A DNA stretch of 64,000 nt from Pollutimonas sp963712655. Lineage in GTDB: Bacteria; Pseudomonadota; Gammaproteobacteria; Burkholderiales; Burkholderiaceae_B. How positions within the stretch are numbered: position 1 is the stretch's first letter; the number at the start of each line of letters is the position of its first letter. Made by a program: the position numbers and the translations under genes. Positions 45,045 to 54,183 of the stretch are shown one piece after another. The stretch is taken from positions 992,001-1,056,000 of the forward strand of contig CAVQIT010000008.1 of NCBI GenBank assembly GCA_963712655.1. Reading direction: 5' to 3'. Under the pieces are notes generated by a model. The model was not told the DNA's origin. It ran no database searches and saw only the letters and a program-made list of their open reading frames with translations.

Positions 45045-45827
45045 CTATGCTTTACGCCATGGCATCAGGCGGGTTTCCAGCAGCCCAAGCGCCATGGTCA
45101 TCAGCCCGCCCAATGCGGCCACGGCAATCATGGCGACAACAATCATGGGAATGTAAATATCTTGCGTAGCCTGGTTCAGAATATGCCCCAGGCCGTAAGT
45201 GGCCCCAATGAGTTCGCCGGCGACGAGTGTGGTCCAGGAAGCTTGCAGGGAAAGGCGCAGGCCCGTGAAAATCATGGGGAGGGCGGCGGGAATGACGACC
45301 TCTGTCGCCAGGCTCCATTTTCCTATGCCCAGCATTGCCGCGGCTTCCGTCAGTTGCGGGGCGATAGTGCGGGCCCCGGTGTAGCTGTTGATGACGGAAG
45401 GTATGAAAGCGCCGACGAAAATCACGAGCACTTTTGACGCATCGCCCAGGCCCAGCCAGACGATCGCCAGTGGAATCCAGGCCAAGGGCGGAATGGGTCG
45501 AAGCAGCAGGAAAGCGGGGTTGGCGAATGCTTCTACCGAGGACGAGCTGCCCATGGCCAGGCCCAGCGGCACGCCAACGACGGTGGCCGCAATAAAACCG
45601 ATCAAGACCAGTTTCACGCTGTGCAATATGTGCACGTAAAGCGTGGCGTTCCCATAGCCGTCAATGCTTATTTGCAGAAGGGCGTCGATAGTTTCCGCGG
45701 GGGTGGGAAAGCGCATCGGGGAAACCAGGCCGGTAGCGGCGGCGCCCCACCATAATAGGCACACGCCCAACAGCGTTAACGCGCCTACGATGGCGCGCTG
45801 ATTTATCCGATATATCTTCATGGTCAT
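45045..45827 (-). CDS. ABC transporter permease (SsuC/TauC type), subunit 2
   Basis: 260 residues from ATG 45827, first gene of the ABC operon. Its EAA loop is EAAAMLGIGKWSLATEVVIPAALPMIFTGLRLS with WTTLVAGELIGA, clearly paralogous to subunit 1. SsuC/TauC systems usually have a single permease gene acting as a homodimer, so two different permeases suggest an asymmetric channel. Confidence 0.9.
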   Translation of the reverse strand: MTMKIYRINQRAIVGALTLLGVCLLWWGAAATGLVSPMRFPTPAETIDALLQISIDGYGNATLYVHILHSVKLVLIGFIAATVVGVPLGLAMGSSSSVEAFANPAFLLLRPIPPLAWIPLAIVWLGLGDASKVLVIFVGAFIPSVINSYTGARTIAPQLTEAAAMLGIGKWSLATEVVIPAALPMIFTGLRLSLQASWTTLVAGELIGATYGLGHILNQATQDIYIPMIVVAMIAVAALGGLMTMALGLLETRLMPWRKA

Positions 45828-46135
45828 GGAATGGCATGCTCCGAAGGTAGAGATCAGGCTATCTATGCTCTGGCGACCGGAAAAAACGGCGGTTTTTTTG
45901 CCAGAATGAGGTTCTTGAATGTCTCGTTTTCTTTAAATAGATGTTCAGGCAGCATGGATTACAGTCACTTTGGGCCGCTGCTGTCGTTCCTGGATTACTC
46001 ATCCATCGTATTGTTTAATGATTTGAATGCTATCACATGATGATTCAAAGTCAATAGGCGTATTCGGCTGTTCCAGCTATGCGGCGACGGCGTGGCAATG
46101 ATGGAATTCCGTCCGGAACCCTTGGGCGGCGGCAT
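45828..46135. other. Intergenic region upstream of the ABC operon
   Basis: A 308-bp region between the ABC operon start and the LysR gene end. It must hold the ABC promoter (reading leftward). A seven-base inverted pair TTTGAAT/ATTCAAA (46022-46028/46043-46049) could be an operator or the LysR-gene terminator. A short open frame across 45831-46040 has no support. Confidence 0.5.
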
Positions 46136-47041
46136 CTAAAGCCGTTGGCACAGATCGATGAATGCTTCGCGCAGCCATCGATGGGCGATGTCGTCGTCGG
46201 CCGATTGGTGCCAGATCAAATAGACCGGGAATTCCGGTGTCCGTATGGGAGGAATATACGGTTGCAATCCGAAGTGATCCGCGTACAGCACCGCCATGCG
46301 CTTGGGCAGCGTGCAAAGCAGATTGGTGGCCTGGACAATGACGGGCATGGACTGGAAGTAAGGCACTTGCACGGCGATTTCCCGCTGCAGCCCGCGCTTT
46401 GCCAGGGCCAGGTCTATCATGGGGGTGCTTTTGGTGCGCGGGGCCAGCGCCACGTGCCGAAGCTTCAGGAAGGTGTCCAGGGTCAGCCTGTCGGAGATAT
46501 CGGGGTGGTCCTGCCGCGCCAGGCTAAGCAGAGTGTCCGTCATGATGCAGTGGCTGCGGAAATCGTTCATGCCCAGCACAAAATAGCCAAGCGCCAAATC
46601 TACCTTGCCCTGGCGCAGCTCTTCGCGCAGTTGCATGCCCGATTCGGGCCGGATAATGATCCGTATGCCCGGCGCCACCTGATTCAGCCAATTCAAAAAA
46701 CGCGGAACGATAACGTTTTCGCCATAGTCTTCGACAACGAACTCGAACGTGCGGGTGGAGTTGCTGTAGTCGAATTCGCTGCGTTCGCTCAAGCCGTTTT
46801 TCAGCATGTCCAGCGCCCGCTGTATGGGTTCGGCGATGGTTTTGGCGCGCGGCGTGGGGGCCATACCGTCGGCGCTGCGCTCGAACAGATGATCGCCGAA
46901 GCGTTCCCTGAGCCTGGCCAGTGCATTGCTGACGGCCGGTTGCGTCAAATTCAGGCGGATGGCGGCCCTGGAAATATTGCGCTCGGTATAGATGGCATCG
47001 AATACGCGCAGAAGATTCAAGTCAAATGATTGCAGATTCAA
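46136..47041 (-). CDS. LysR-family transcriptional regulator 1
   Basis: 301 residues from ATG 47041. The N-terminal winged helix (FDLNLLRVFDAIYTERNISRAAIRLNLTQPAVSNALARLRERFGD) is of the NodD/NahR-type subgroup and is followed by a two-lobe effector domain (PESGMQLREELRQGKVDLALGYF). It is divergent from the enoyl-CoA hydratase gene across 136 bp of AT-rich sequence, so it should control the operon 47178-56693. The effector may be the operon's substrate or a CoA intermediate. No clear T-N11-A palindrome was identified in the gap. Confidence 0.92.
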   Translation of the reverse strand: MNLQSFDLNLLRVFDAIYTERNISRAAIRLNLTQPAVSNALARLRERFGDHLFERSADGMAPTPRAKTIAEPIQRALDMLKNGLSERSEFDYSNSTRTFEFVVEDYGENVIVPRFLNWLNQVAPGIRIIIRPESGMQLREELRQGKVDLALGYFVLGMNDFRSHCIMTDTLLSLARQDHPDISDRLTLDTFLKLRHVALAPRTKSTPMIDLALAKRGLQREIAVQVPYFQSMPVIVQATNLLCTLPKRMAVLYADHFGLQPYIPPIRTPEFPVYLIWHQSADDDIAHRWLREAFIDLCQRL

Positions 47042-47177
47042 GCGAGGCTCCTAGGGCTGGTCTGGCAGGCATGGGCCATATATTCATGGAATCAATAATC
47101 ATCATCATAAAAATAAACTTCAAAAATAGATAGGCGCTCCCTAAGATGGCTACACCATCTGTAACGGATTTCCATCT

Positions 47178-47960
47178 ATGCCGGACTCCACCGATCTTCT
47201 GCTTTGCGACGCGATATCCAATGGCGTCGCCGTGCTGCGCCTTAATCGTCCCCATGCGCGCAATGCGCTCAATCTACCGTTGCGCAAAGCGCTGGCGGCC
47301 AAATTCCAGGAAATGCAGGCCGACAAGGCCGTGCGCTGCGTCGTTATCGCCGGCAATGGCCCATGCTTCGCCGCCGGCGCCGATCTGCGCGAAATGGCCG
47401 ACCTGGGCCCGAGCGCCGCATGGTCCATGGATGTGCTGGGGTACTGGCGCGTGATCAGCGAATTCCACAAACCCTTGATCGCGGCGGTGCATGGCGCGGC
47501 CCTGGGCGGCGGCTGCGAACTCGCCATGCATGCCGACATTATCGTGGCCGATGAAAACACCAAGTTCGGGCAGCCCGAGGTCGTGGTCGGCGTTATGCCG
47601 GGCGGCGGCGCCACGCAGCGATTGATGCGCGCCGTGGGCAAGTTTCACGCCATGCCCATGCTGCTTACCGGCGAATCCGTGACGGCCGTGCGCGCTCATG
47701 CCATGGGGCTGGTCAGCGAGGTCGTGCCGGATGGCCAGGCCGTGGCCCGGGCGGTGGCGATAGCCGAGCTGATTGCCAAGCGCCCGCCTATCGCCGTCAG
47801 GCTGACCAAGGAAGTCGCGCTGGCCGGCGCGGACGCGCCCCTGGCCACCGGCCTGATGCTCGAGCGCCGCGCTTTTGAAATGCTGTTCGATACGGATGAC
47901 CAGAAAGAGGGCATGCACGCCTTTCTTGAACGTCGTACTCCCACTTTTCACGGAAGTTAA
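47178..47960 (+). CDS. Enoyl-CoA hydratase/isomerase (crotonase family)
   Basis: 260 residues from ATG 47178. Crotonase landmarks: NRPHARNALN, the CoA-binding/oxyanion segment CFAAGADLREMADL, AAVHGAALGGGCELAMHAD with one catalytic Glu position, and FGQPEVVVGVMPGGGATQRL with the second acid. It hydrates 2-enoyl-CoA to 3-hydroxyacyl-CoA. It is the first gene of the LysR1-controlled operon and overlaps tightly with the next gene (2 bp gap). Confidence 0.93.
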   Translation: MPDSTDLLLCDAISNGVAVLRLNRPHARNALNLPLRKALAAKFQEMQADKAVRCVVIAGNGPCFAAGADLREMADLGPSAAWSMDVLGYWRVISEFHKPLIAAVHGAALGGGCELAMHADIIVADENTKFGQPEVVVGVMPGGGATQRLMRAVGKFHAMPMLLTGESVTAVRAHAMGLVSEVVPDGQAVARAVAIAELIAKRPPIAVRLTKEVALAGADAPLATGLMLERRAFEMLFDTDDQKEGMHAFLERRTPTFHGS

Positions 47961-47962
47961 TT

Positions 47963-49483
47963 ATGCAAGCAGAAATCGACCGTATAGGCGTTGTCGGCTC
48001 CGGCGCCATGGGGCGCGGAATAGCGCAGGCCTGTGCCTTGTCGGGAATGAAGGTTGTGCTGATGGATGCCGACGAGGCCGTGGCGCGTTCGGCGCACGCG
48101 TCGATCGCCAAGGCGATCGAAGGCGATCGTGTCAAAGGCCGCGTAAGCCAGGAGGCCGCCGAGAGCGCCATGGCGGGGCTGAGCATCACCAGCACCCTGG
48201 ACGGGCTGAAGGACTCCCAATTGGTCATCGAAGCGATAACCGAAGACCTGGATGCCAAGCGCGGGCTGCTGGCCGACTTGGAAAATGTCGTCGACGAGCA
48301 ATGCATCATCGCGTCCAATACGTCGTCATTGTCCATTACCACCTTGGGCGCCGCCTGCAAATTTCCCGGACGCGTCGCCGGCATGCATTTTTTCAATCCG
48401 GTGTCGAGAATGCATTTGGTGGAGGTGATCCAGGCGCTCAAGACCGACGCTGCTGTCGTCGAGCAACTGGAAGGGGTGGGCCGGAAAATAGGCAAGGAAG
48501 TGGTGCGGGTCCGCGATACGCCGGGTTTCCTGGTCAACCAGGTTGGCCGGGGCTATACGCTTGAGGCCGTGAATATAGTGGGCGAAGGGGTCGCCACATT
48601 TGCGCAGGTCGATCAGGTAATGCGCGCGGCGGCGGGCTTCCGCATGGGGCCGTTCGAGCTGCTTGACTTGGTCGGCCTGGATGTCAATCACCCTGCGACC
48701 GAGATGATTTATTCCCAGTTCTACCACGAGCCGCGCTACCGCCCATCGCCCTTGATGGACATGCGGGTCGGCGCGGGAATGCTGGGCCGCAAGAGCGGCG
48801 AGGGCTACTACCTTTATCCGGCCGAGTCTGCCGCGCCGCCGGTATCCGCTGCGGCGCAAGCGTCGGGCCCTTTGCCTGCGTGCAGTGTATGGGTCAGTTC
48901 CGCCGTGCCCGAGGCCGGCGCCGCTGTGCGCGAACTGGTGAAGAGCCTGGGCGCCAGCCTGGAGACCGGGCCGCGCCCCGGCGAGCAGGCGTTGTGTTTG
49001 GTTACGCCCATAGGCCGCGATGCGTCCCATGCCGCGGCGGCGGAAGGGCTGGATCCCATCCGCACCGTTGCGATTGACGCCTTGTTCGGCCTGTCGACTC
49101 ATCGGACAGCGATGGCCACATGCGTGACGGGACAAGAATGGCGCGACGCCGCGCAGGCCCTGTTCAGCGCCGACGGCGTGCCGGTCACCATGATACGCGA
49201 CAGCCCGGGCTTCATTGCGCAACGGATTGTCGCCATGATCGTCAATATCGGCGGCGCGCTGGCGCAATCGCGCACGGCATCGGCGGCGGATATCGATCGC
49301 GCCGTGACACTGGGGCTGGCCTATCCGCATGGCCCCTTGGCTTACGCCAACGTATTGGGTGCCGGCTATATACATCTTCTGCTCGGCGGCTTGTATGAAA
49401 GCTTTGGCGATTCGCGTTACCGGCCCGCCTTATGGCTCAAGCGCCGCGCGGCATTGAATCTGAATTTTTGCGACGGTGATTGA
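47963..49483 (+). CDS. 3-hydroxyacyl-CoA dehydrogenase (PaaH/PaaC type, two dehydrogenase C-domains)
   Basis: 506 residues from ATG 47963. The NAD domain (VVGSGAMGRGIAQACALSGM) is followed by ASNTSSLSITTLG, HFFNPVSRMHLVEVI, RDTPGFLVNQVGRGY and GLDVNHP. A second C-terminal domain (from about residue 380: IRDSPGFIAQRIVAMIVN, LGLAYPHGPLAY) makes it the long PaaH type. It oxidises 3-hydroxyacyl-CoA to 3-ketoacyl-CoA with NAD+. PaaH-type enzymes often act on dicarboxylyl-CoA (3-hydroxyadipyl-CoA), which fits a substrate with a terminal anion. Confidence 0.93.
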   Translation: MQAEIDRIGVVGSGAMGRGIAQACALSGMKVVLMDADEAVARSAHASIAKAIEGDRVKGRVSQEAAESAMAGLSITSTLDGLKDSQLVIEAITEDLDAKRGLLADLENVVDEQCIIASNTSSLSITTLGAACKFPGRVAGMHFFNPVSRMHLVEVIQALKTDAAVVEQLEGVGRKIGKEVVRVRDTPGFLVNQVGRGYTLEAVNIVGEGVATFAQVDQVMRAAAGFRMGPFELLDLVGLDVNHPATEMIYSQFYHEPRYRPSPLMDMRVGAGMLGRKSGEGYYLYPAESAAPPVSAAAQASGPLPACSVWVSSAVPEAGAAVRELVKSLGASLETGPRPGEQALCLVTPIGRDASHAAAAEGLDPIRTVAIDALFGLSTHRTAMATCVTGQEWRDAAQALFSADGVPVTMIRDSPGFIAQRIVAMIVNIGGALAQSRTASAADIDRAVTLGLAYPHGPLAYANVLGAGYIHLLLGGLYESFGDSRYRPALWLKRRAALNLNFCDGD

Positions 49484-49510
49484 ACACCGTCGCCCCACAG
49501 GAGAACACTT

Positions 49511-50710
49511 ATGCTTGACGCGTACATCTACGCCGGAATCCGGTCCCCATTTGGCAAGCTGGCCGGCGCGCTGGCATCTGTCAGGCCCGACGATTTGCTG
49601 GCCCAGGTCATGGCCAAACTTGTTGCGCAAACCGGCATCGATCCGGCCTTGCTGGAGGATGTGATTGTGGGCTGCGCCAATCAGGCGGGCGAGGACAGCC
49701 GCTGCGTGGCGCGCCACGCCAGCCTGCTGGCGGGCCTGCCTGTGGAATTGGGCGGCACGGTCATCCAGCGCAATTGCGGCAGCGGGCTGGGCGCCCTGGT
49801 TGCCGCGTCCCAGGCCCTTAGCGCGGGCGAGGGCGAATTGATGCTGGTGGGAGGCGTGGAAAGCATGAGCCGCTCGCCATTTGTCGTGGCGAAAGCCGAG
49901 TCCGCATATAGCCCCGCCATGACGGTATTCAATTCGGCTGTGGGGGTGCGTTTTCCCAACCCCAGGATCGAGGCTCAGTTCGGCGCCGACAGCATGCCGC
50001 AAACCGCGGACAACCTGGCCCAGGAATACGGGATATCGCGCGAAGAGGCTGACCGCTTTGCCTGCGCGTCGCAGGACAAATACCGGGCGGCGCATGAAGC
50101 CGGCTGGTTCGATGATGAAATCGCGGCAATCGACATCCCCGCCAAGGGCCGCGCGCCGGCTGCAAGCATCGCCGTGGACGAACATCCGCGCGCGACCACG
50201 GTGGAGGCCTTGGGCAAGCTGCGCGCCCTGCATGCGGGAGGCGTGACCACGGCGGGCAATGCGTCGGGTATTAATGACGGCGCCGGCGTTCTGCTGGTGG
50301 GCAATGCCGGCATCGGCAAGCGCCTGGGGCTAAAGCCGCTGGCCAGGGTATTGGCCAGCGGGGTTTGCGGCGTACCGCCGCGCATCATGGGCATAGGCCC
50401 GGTGCCGGCATCGCAAAAAGCATTGCAGCGCTGCGGCCTGGATATTAGCCGCATGGGCGTTATTGAAATCAATGAGGCCTTCGCCGCCCAGGCGCTGGCC
50501 TGTGTCAAGGGTCTGGGGCTGGAACTGACCGACGAGCGCGTCAATCCCAATGGCGGCGCTATTGCGCTGGGACACCCATTGGGCGCTTCGGGCATTCGCC
50601 TGGCGCTGACCGCTGTCCGGCAGTTGCATCGGACAAATCAGCAATACGCGCTGGCGACCATGTGCATCGGGGTCGGGCAGGGCATCAGTGTCGTGCTGGA
50701 ACGTTGCTGA
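49511..50710 (+). CDS. Thiolase (acetyl-CoA acyltransferase), LysR1 operon
   Basis: 399 residues from ATG 49511 (AGGAGA upstream). The nucleophile cysteine is in IQRNCGSGLGALVAA, with EINEAFAAQALAC, GGAIALGHPLGASGIRL and the second cysteine in ATMCIGVGQG. The start DAYIYAGIRSPFGKLAGALASVRPDDL resembles 3-oxoadipyl-CoA thiolases (PaaJ/PcaF), again suggesting an acyl chain with a negative terminus. It would release acetyl-CoA plus a shortened acyl-CoA, acetyl-CoA for an acetoacetyl substrate or sulfoacetyl-CoA under the sulfonate hypothesis. Confidence 0.93.
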   Translation: MLDAYIYAGIRSPFGKLAGALASVRPDDLLAQVMAKLVAQTGIDPALLEDVIVGCANQAGEDSRCVARHASLLAGLPVELGGTVIQRNCGSGLGALVAASQALSAGEGELMLVGGVESMSRSPFVVAKAESAYSPAMTVFNSAVGVRFPNPRIEAQFGADSMPQTADNLAQEYGISREEADRFACASQDKYRAAHEAGWFDDEIAAIDIPAKGRAPAASIAVDEHPRATTVEALGKLRALHAGGVTTAGNASGINDGAGVLLVGNAGIGKRLGLKPLARVLASGVCGVPPRIMGIGPVPASQKALQRCGLDISRMGVIEINEAFAAQALACVKGLGLELTDERVNPNGGAIALGHPLGASGIRLALTAVRQLHRTNQQYALATMCIGVGQGISVVLERC

Positions 50711-50729
50711 TTGCCGGGGAGAATGCTTC

Positions 50730-51959
50730 ATGACACAGCAAAACGGCCAGGGACCCGACGAGCAGGAACGCCGCGCTGCCAGCATGCGCGGCGGCGAGTT
50801 CGACTGGAAAGATCCATTCCTGATCGACTCTTATCTGACCGATGACGAACGCATGATGCGCGATAGCGTGGCCGATTATGCCCGCGACAAGCTTATGCCC
50901 CGGATCGTGCAGTCGCATCGGCACGAGACTTTCGATGTGGAAATCATGCGGGAGATGGCCGGGCTGGGACTGCTGGGTTCCACACTGAAAGGCTATGGCT
51001 GCGCGGGCATCGGCTATGTGGCGTATGGCCTGATCGCGCGCGAGCTTGAGCGCGTGGACGCCAGCTACCGTTCCGCCATGGGCGTGCAAAGCACCCTGAC
51101 GATGATGCCCATCTACTTGTTCGGCAGCGAAGAGCAGCGCCAGCATTGGCTGCCCAGGCTGGCTCGGGCCGATGCGCTGGGATGCTTCGGCTTGACGGAG
51201 CCGCACTCGGGCTCCGATCCTTCCGCCATGCATACCCGGGCCAGGAAGGTTCAGGGCGGGTTTCGGCTTACAGGCTCGAAAACCTGGATCAGCCATGCCC
51301 ATCTGGCCGACGTAATGATAGTGTGGGCCAAGGACGATGACGATGTCGTGCGCGGATTCATACTCGAGCGCGGCATGAAAGGCCTGGAGACGGCCAAGAT
51401 TGAAGGGAAGTTCGCCGTGCGCGCATCGCCGACAGGACAGATTTTCATGGATGATGTTTTCGTGCCCGATGAAAACCGGTTGCCGCAAGCCAAGGGCCTG
51501 GCCGCGCCTTTCGCTTGCCTGGCCAATGCGCGGTTCGGAATCTGCTGGGGCGCGGTCGGCGCCGCCGAGTTTTGCTGGCATACTGCCCGGCAATACACCA
51601 TGGATAGGCAGCAGTTCGGCCGGCCGTTGGCCGCCAGCCAGTTGATCCAGAAAAAACTGGCCGACATGCAAACCGAAATCACCCTCAGTTTGCTTGCCTG
51701 CCTGCATGTAAGCCGGTTGCGCGATGCGCAAAAAGCAACCCCTGAAATGATCTCCCTGTTAAAGCGCAACTGTGCCGGCAAGGCGCTGGATGTAGCCCGC
51801 AACGCCCGCGATATGCTTGGCGGCAATGGCATCAGCGACCAATACCATGTCATACGCCATTTGATGAATCTTGAAGCGGTAAATACCTTGGAAGGCACCC
51901 ACGATATCCATGCCCTGATCCTGGGGCGGGCACAAACCGGAATTCAGGCGTTTGCCTAA
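50730..51959 (+). CDS. Acyl-CoA dehydrogenase of the glutaryl-CoA dehydrogenase type
   Basis: 409 residues from ATG 50730, with GGGGAGAA six bases upstream. It matches GCDH throughout: FDWKDPFLIDSYLTDDERMMRDS, LGLLGSTLKGYGCAG, SYRSAMGVQSTLTMMPI (the Arg that binds the distal carboxylate), GCFGLTEPHSGSDPSAM, KTWISHAHLADVMIVWAK, and the catalytic Glu in NTLEGTHDIHALILGRA. GCDH removes two hydrogens and decarboxylates glutaryl-CoA. With an isosteric sulfonate such as 4-sulfobutyryl-CoA it could only dehydrogenate. The FAD electrons go to ETF. Confidence 0.92.
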   Translation: MTQQNGQGPDEQERRAASMRGGEFDWKDPFLIDSYLTDDERMMRDSVADYARDKLMPRIVQSHRHETFDVEIMREMAGLGLLGSTLKGYGCAGIGYVAYGLIARELERVDASYRSAMGVQSTLTMMPIYLFGSEEQRQHWLPRLARADALGCFGLTEPHSGSDPSAMHTRARKVQGGFRLTGSKTWISHAHLADVMIVWAKDDDDVVRGFILERGMKGLETAKIEGKFAVRASPTGQIFMDDVFVPDENRLPQAKGLAAPFACLANARFGICWGAVGAAEFCWHTARQYTMDRQQFGRPLAASQLIQKKLADMQTEITLSLLACLHVSRLRDAQKATPEMISLLKRNCAGKALDVARNARDMLGGNGISDQYHVIRHLMNLEAVNTLEGTHDIHALILGRAQTGIQAFA

Positions 51960-51970
51960 GGAATCCAACC

Positions 51971-54115
51971 ATGAAAAGCGCCATTATGAATACACCAGAC
52001 CTGAATGCGCCGGATAAGCCTCCTGCGCGCCACGAAATTCTTGCGCGGATGATCCAGCCCCGGTCGGTGGCTGTCATCGGAGCGTCGGCCCAGTTTTCCA
52101 AGGTGAATGGCCGGCCGCTTAAACATTTGCTGGAGAAAGGCTACCAGGGGAAAATTTACCCGGTCAATCCCAAATACCAGGAAATCGGCGGTCTCGTCTG
52201 CTATCCGGATGCGGCCAGTTTGCCGCAGGCGCCCGACCTGGCGATTATCGCGGTACCCGCCAAGGATGTCGCCGCCAGTTTGCGCGCCCTGGGCGAGGCC
52301 GGCGGGCGCGCCGCCGTGGTGTTCAGCTCGGGCTTTGGCGAAATGGGCGAACTGGGCCTGGCCCAGGAGCATCGCCTGCGCGATATCGCGCGCGAGTACG
52401 GCATGGTTTTGTGCGGCCCGAACTGCCTGGGCTTCATCAATGCCTACGAGCATGTCTATGCAACCTTCAGCCAGTATGCAGACGGACCGACCAACTCCGG
52501 CCCCATTGGCTTTGTCACCCAGTCGGGCGCGTTCGGCACGGCGATCGCGGCCTTGGTCCGCGATCGGGGCCTGGGCCTGGGGTATTTCATCAATACCGGC
52601 AACGAAGCCGATGCCACCTTCAGCGAACTGATGAGGGTGGTCATCGAGGATCCGCGCGTGCGCGTGGCGGCGGGATACCTTGAAGGAATACGCGACGGCC
52701 GGGCGCTGGTCGACCTGGCCCGCCGGTGTCACGAGCTGGGCAAACCCCTGGTCTTGACCAAGGTGGGAAGAACCGCCAGCGGCGCGCGCGCGGCCGCATC
52801 CCACACCGGCTCGCTGGCCGTCGAAGACGCGCTTTTCGACGCGGTCGCGCGTCAGTACGGGGTGCTTCGGGCCCGCAACGAAGAGCAAATGCTGGACATG
52901 CTCCAGGCCTTGTCGGGCTGCGCGCTTCCCGAAGGCAATGGCTTGGGGATCGTCACGCAGTCGGGCGGAGCCGGCGTCATGATGACGGATCGCGCCGAGG
53001 AAGTCGGCCTGGCGGTACCGGTGCTTGAAGCGCAAACCAGCACGGCGCTGGCGGCTGTCATGCCCAGCTTTGGCGCCAGCGGCAATCCGGTCGATATCAC
53101 CGGACAGTTTGTGGCCGAGCCGGCCCTGCTGCGCGAGTCCGTGCTGATATTGCTGCGCGATCCCCAAGTGCATATCGGCATAGTATGGCTGCAGTTGATG
53201 AGCGGGCATGTCGACACGCTGATTGAAATCTTCACCCAGATACGCGCGCAGGCGGCCAAGCCTTTCATCGTTTGCTGGGTTGCCGCTCCCCCCGGCGTTG
53301 CAGAGCGGCTGCGCGAACAAGACATCGTCATGTTCGGGGCGGGCGAGCGCGCGGTCGAGGCCGCGGCAAGCCTGGCGCGCTACGCCGCCATGAAAAAAGC
53401 CTATGCGGCGGGCCGCGCCCGGGAGGAGTTGGCGGAACGCCTCGTCCTGCCTTTCGCCGATGGCGCGGTGCCTACTGTCGACGCGGTCGGCCTGCTTGAA
53501 AAGGCCGGCGTTCCCATGGCGCCCGTTGCGCTGGCGGCAAGCGCCGACGAGGCCGTGCGGGCCTGGCGCGGCTTCGGCCGTCCGGTCGCCATGAAGATCG
53601 AGTCTCCCGACATCCTGCATAAAACCGATGTGGGCGGGGTGACCCTGAACCTGGATGACGAGCCCGCCGTCCGTGCCGCCTTCGCCGATCTGATGGAGCG
53701 CTGCCAGGCTGGCCTGCCGCGGGCCCGCTTGGCCGGCGTCATCGTGCAGCCCATGAGTTCCGGGCATATTGAATTGGTCATTGGCGTCAAGCGCGATGCC
53801 GTGTTCGGGACCATGGTCATGGTCGGCTATGGCGGCATATTGCTGGAAGTCTTGCGCGATGTCTCCTTTCGGCGCGCGCCGTTTTCGGAAAGCGAGGCGA
53901 ACAGCATGCTCGGCGAGCTTCGCATGCGGCCGGTGTTCGATGGGGTGCGCGGCCGGCCGGCCGTTGATGTGCCCAGGCTGTGTGTTCTGCTGGCCAGCCT
54001 GTCGCGCTGGGCCGCCGCCGTGGAACAGCTTGACGAGCTGGATCTGAATCCCCTTTTAATAGGCTCCGATGGTCCGGTCGGGGTCGATAGTGTCGTAATA
54101 CTCCGGACCAGATAA
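51971..54115 (+). CDS. ADP-forming acyl-CoA synthetase (fused alpha-beta, acetate-CoA ligase family)
   Basis: 714 residues from ATG 51971, 11 bp after the dehydrogenase. A CoA-binding domain (AVIGASAQFSKVNGRP, IIAVPAKDVAASLRAL, VFSSGFGEMG) and succinyl-CoA-ligase-like domains with the phospho-His in AASHTGSLAVEDALF come first. An ATP-grasp half follows (about 490-714: GRPVAMKIESPDILHKTDVGGVTLNL, GVIVQPMSSGHIELVIGVKRDAVFGTMVMVGYGG). It activates a carboxylate with ATP. ADP-forming ligases are known for sulfoacetate in anaerobes, and AMP-forming ones for fatty acids, so this type fits a short, polar, perhaps sulfonated acid. Confidence 0.9.
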   Translation: MKSAIMNTPDLNAPDKPPARHEILARMIQPRSVAVIGASAQFSKVNGRPLKHLLEKGYQGKIYPVNPKYQEIGGLVCYPDAASLPQAPDLAIIAVPAKDVAASLRALGEAGGRAAVVFSSGFGEMGELGLAQEHRLRDIAREYGMVLCGPNCLGFINAYEHVYATFSQYADGPTNSGPIGFVTQSGAFGTAIAALVRDRGLGLGYFINTGNEADATFSELMRVVIEDPRVRVAAGYLEGIRDGRALVDLARRCHELGKPLVLTKVGRTASGARAAASHTGSLAVEDALFDAVARQYGVLRARNEEQMLDMLQALSGCALPEGNGLGIVTQSGGAGVMMTDRAEEVGLAVPVLEAQTSTALAAVMPSFGASGNPVDITGQFVAEPALLRESVLILLRDPQVHIGIVWLQLMSGHVDTLIEIFTQIRAQAAKPFIVCWVAAPPGVAERLREQDIVMFGAGERAVEAAASLARYAAMKKAYAAGRAREELAERLVLPFADGAVPTVDAVGLLEKAGVPMAPVALAASADEAVRAWRGFGRPVAMKIESPDILHKTDVGGVTLNLDDEPAVRAAFADLMERCQAGLPRARLAGVIVQPMSSGHIELVIGVKRDAVFGTMVMVGYGGILLEVLRDVSFRRAPFSESEANSMLGELRMRPVFDGVRGRPAVDVPRLCVLLASLSRWAAAVEQLDELDLNPLLIGSDGPVGVDSVVILRTR

Positions 54116-54183
54116 AAGCAACTGCATTAGCCCCGTTTGGGTCACAAAAACCGCATTCCGCCCGAGCGGAAGAGGAGACAACA

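Noticed and set aside
45831..46040. A 69-codon frame in the ABC-operon upstream gap
   Set aside because: No ribosome-binding site or recognisable domain, and it covers the region where the operon promoter must lie.
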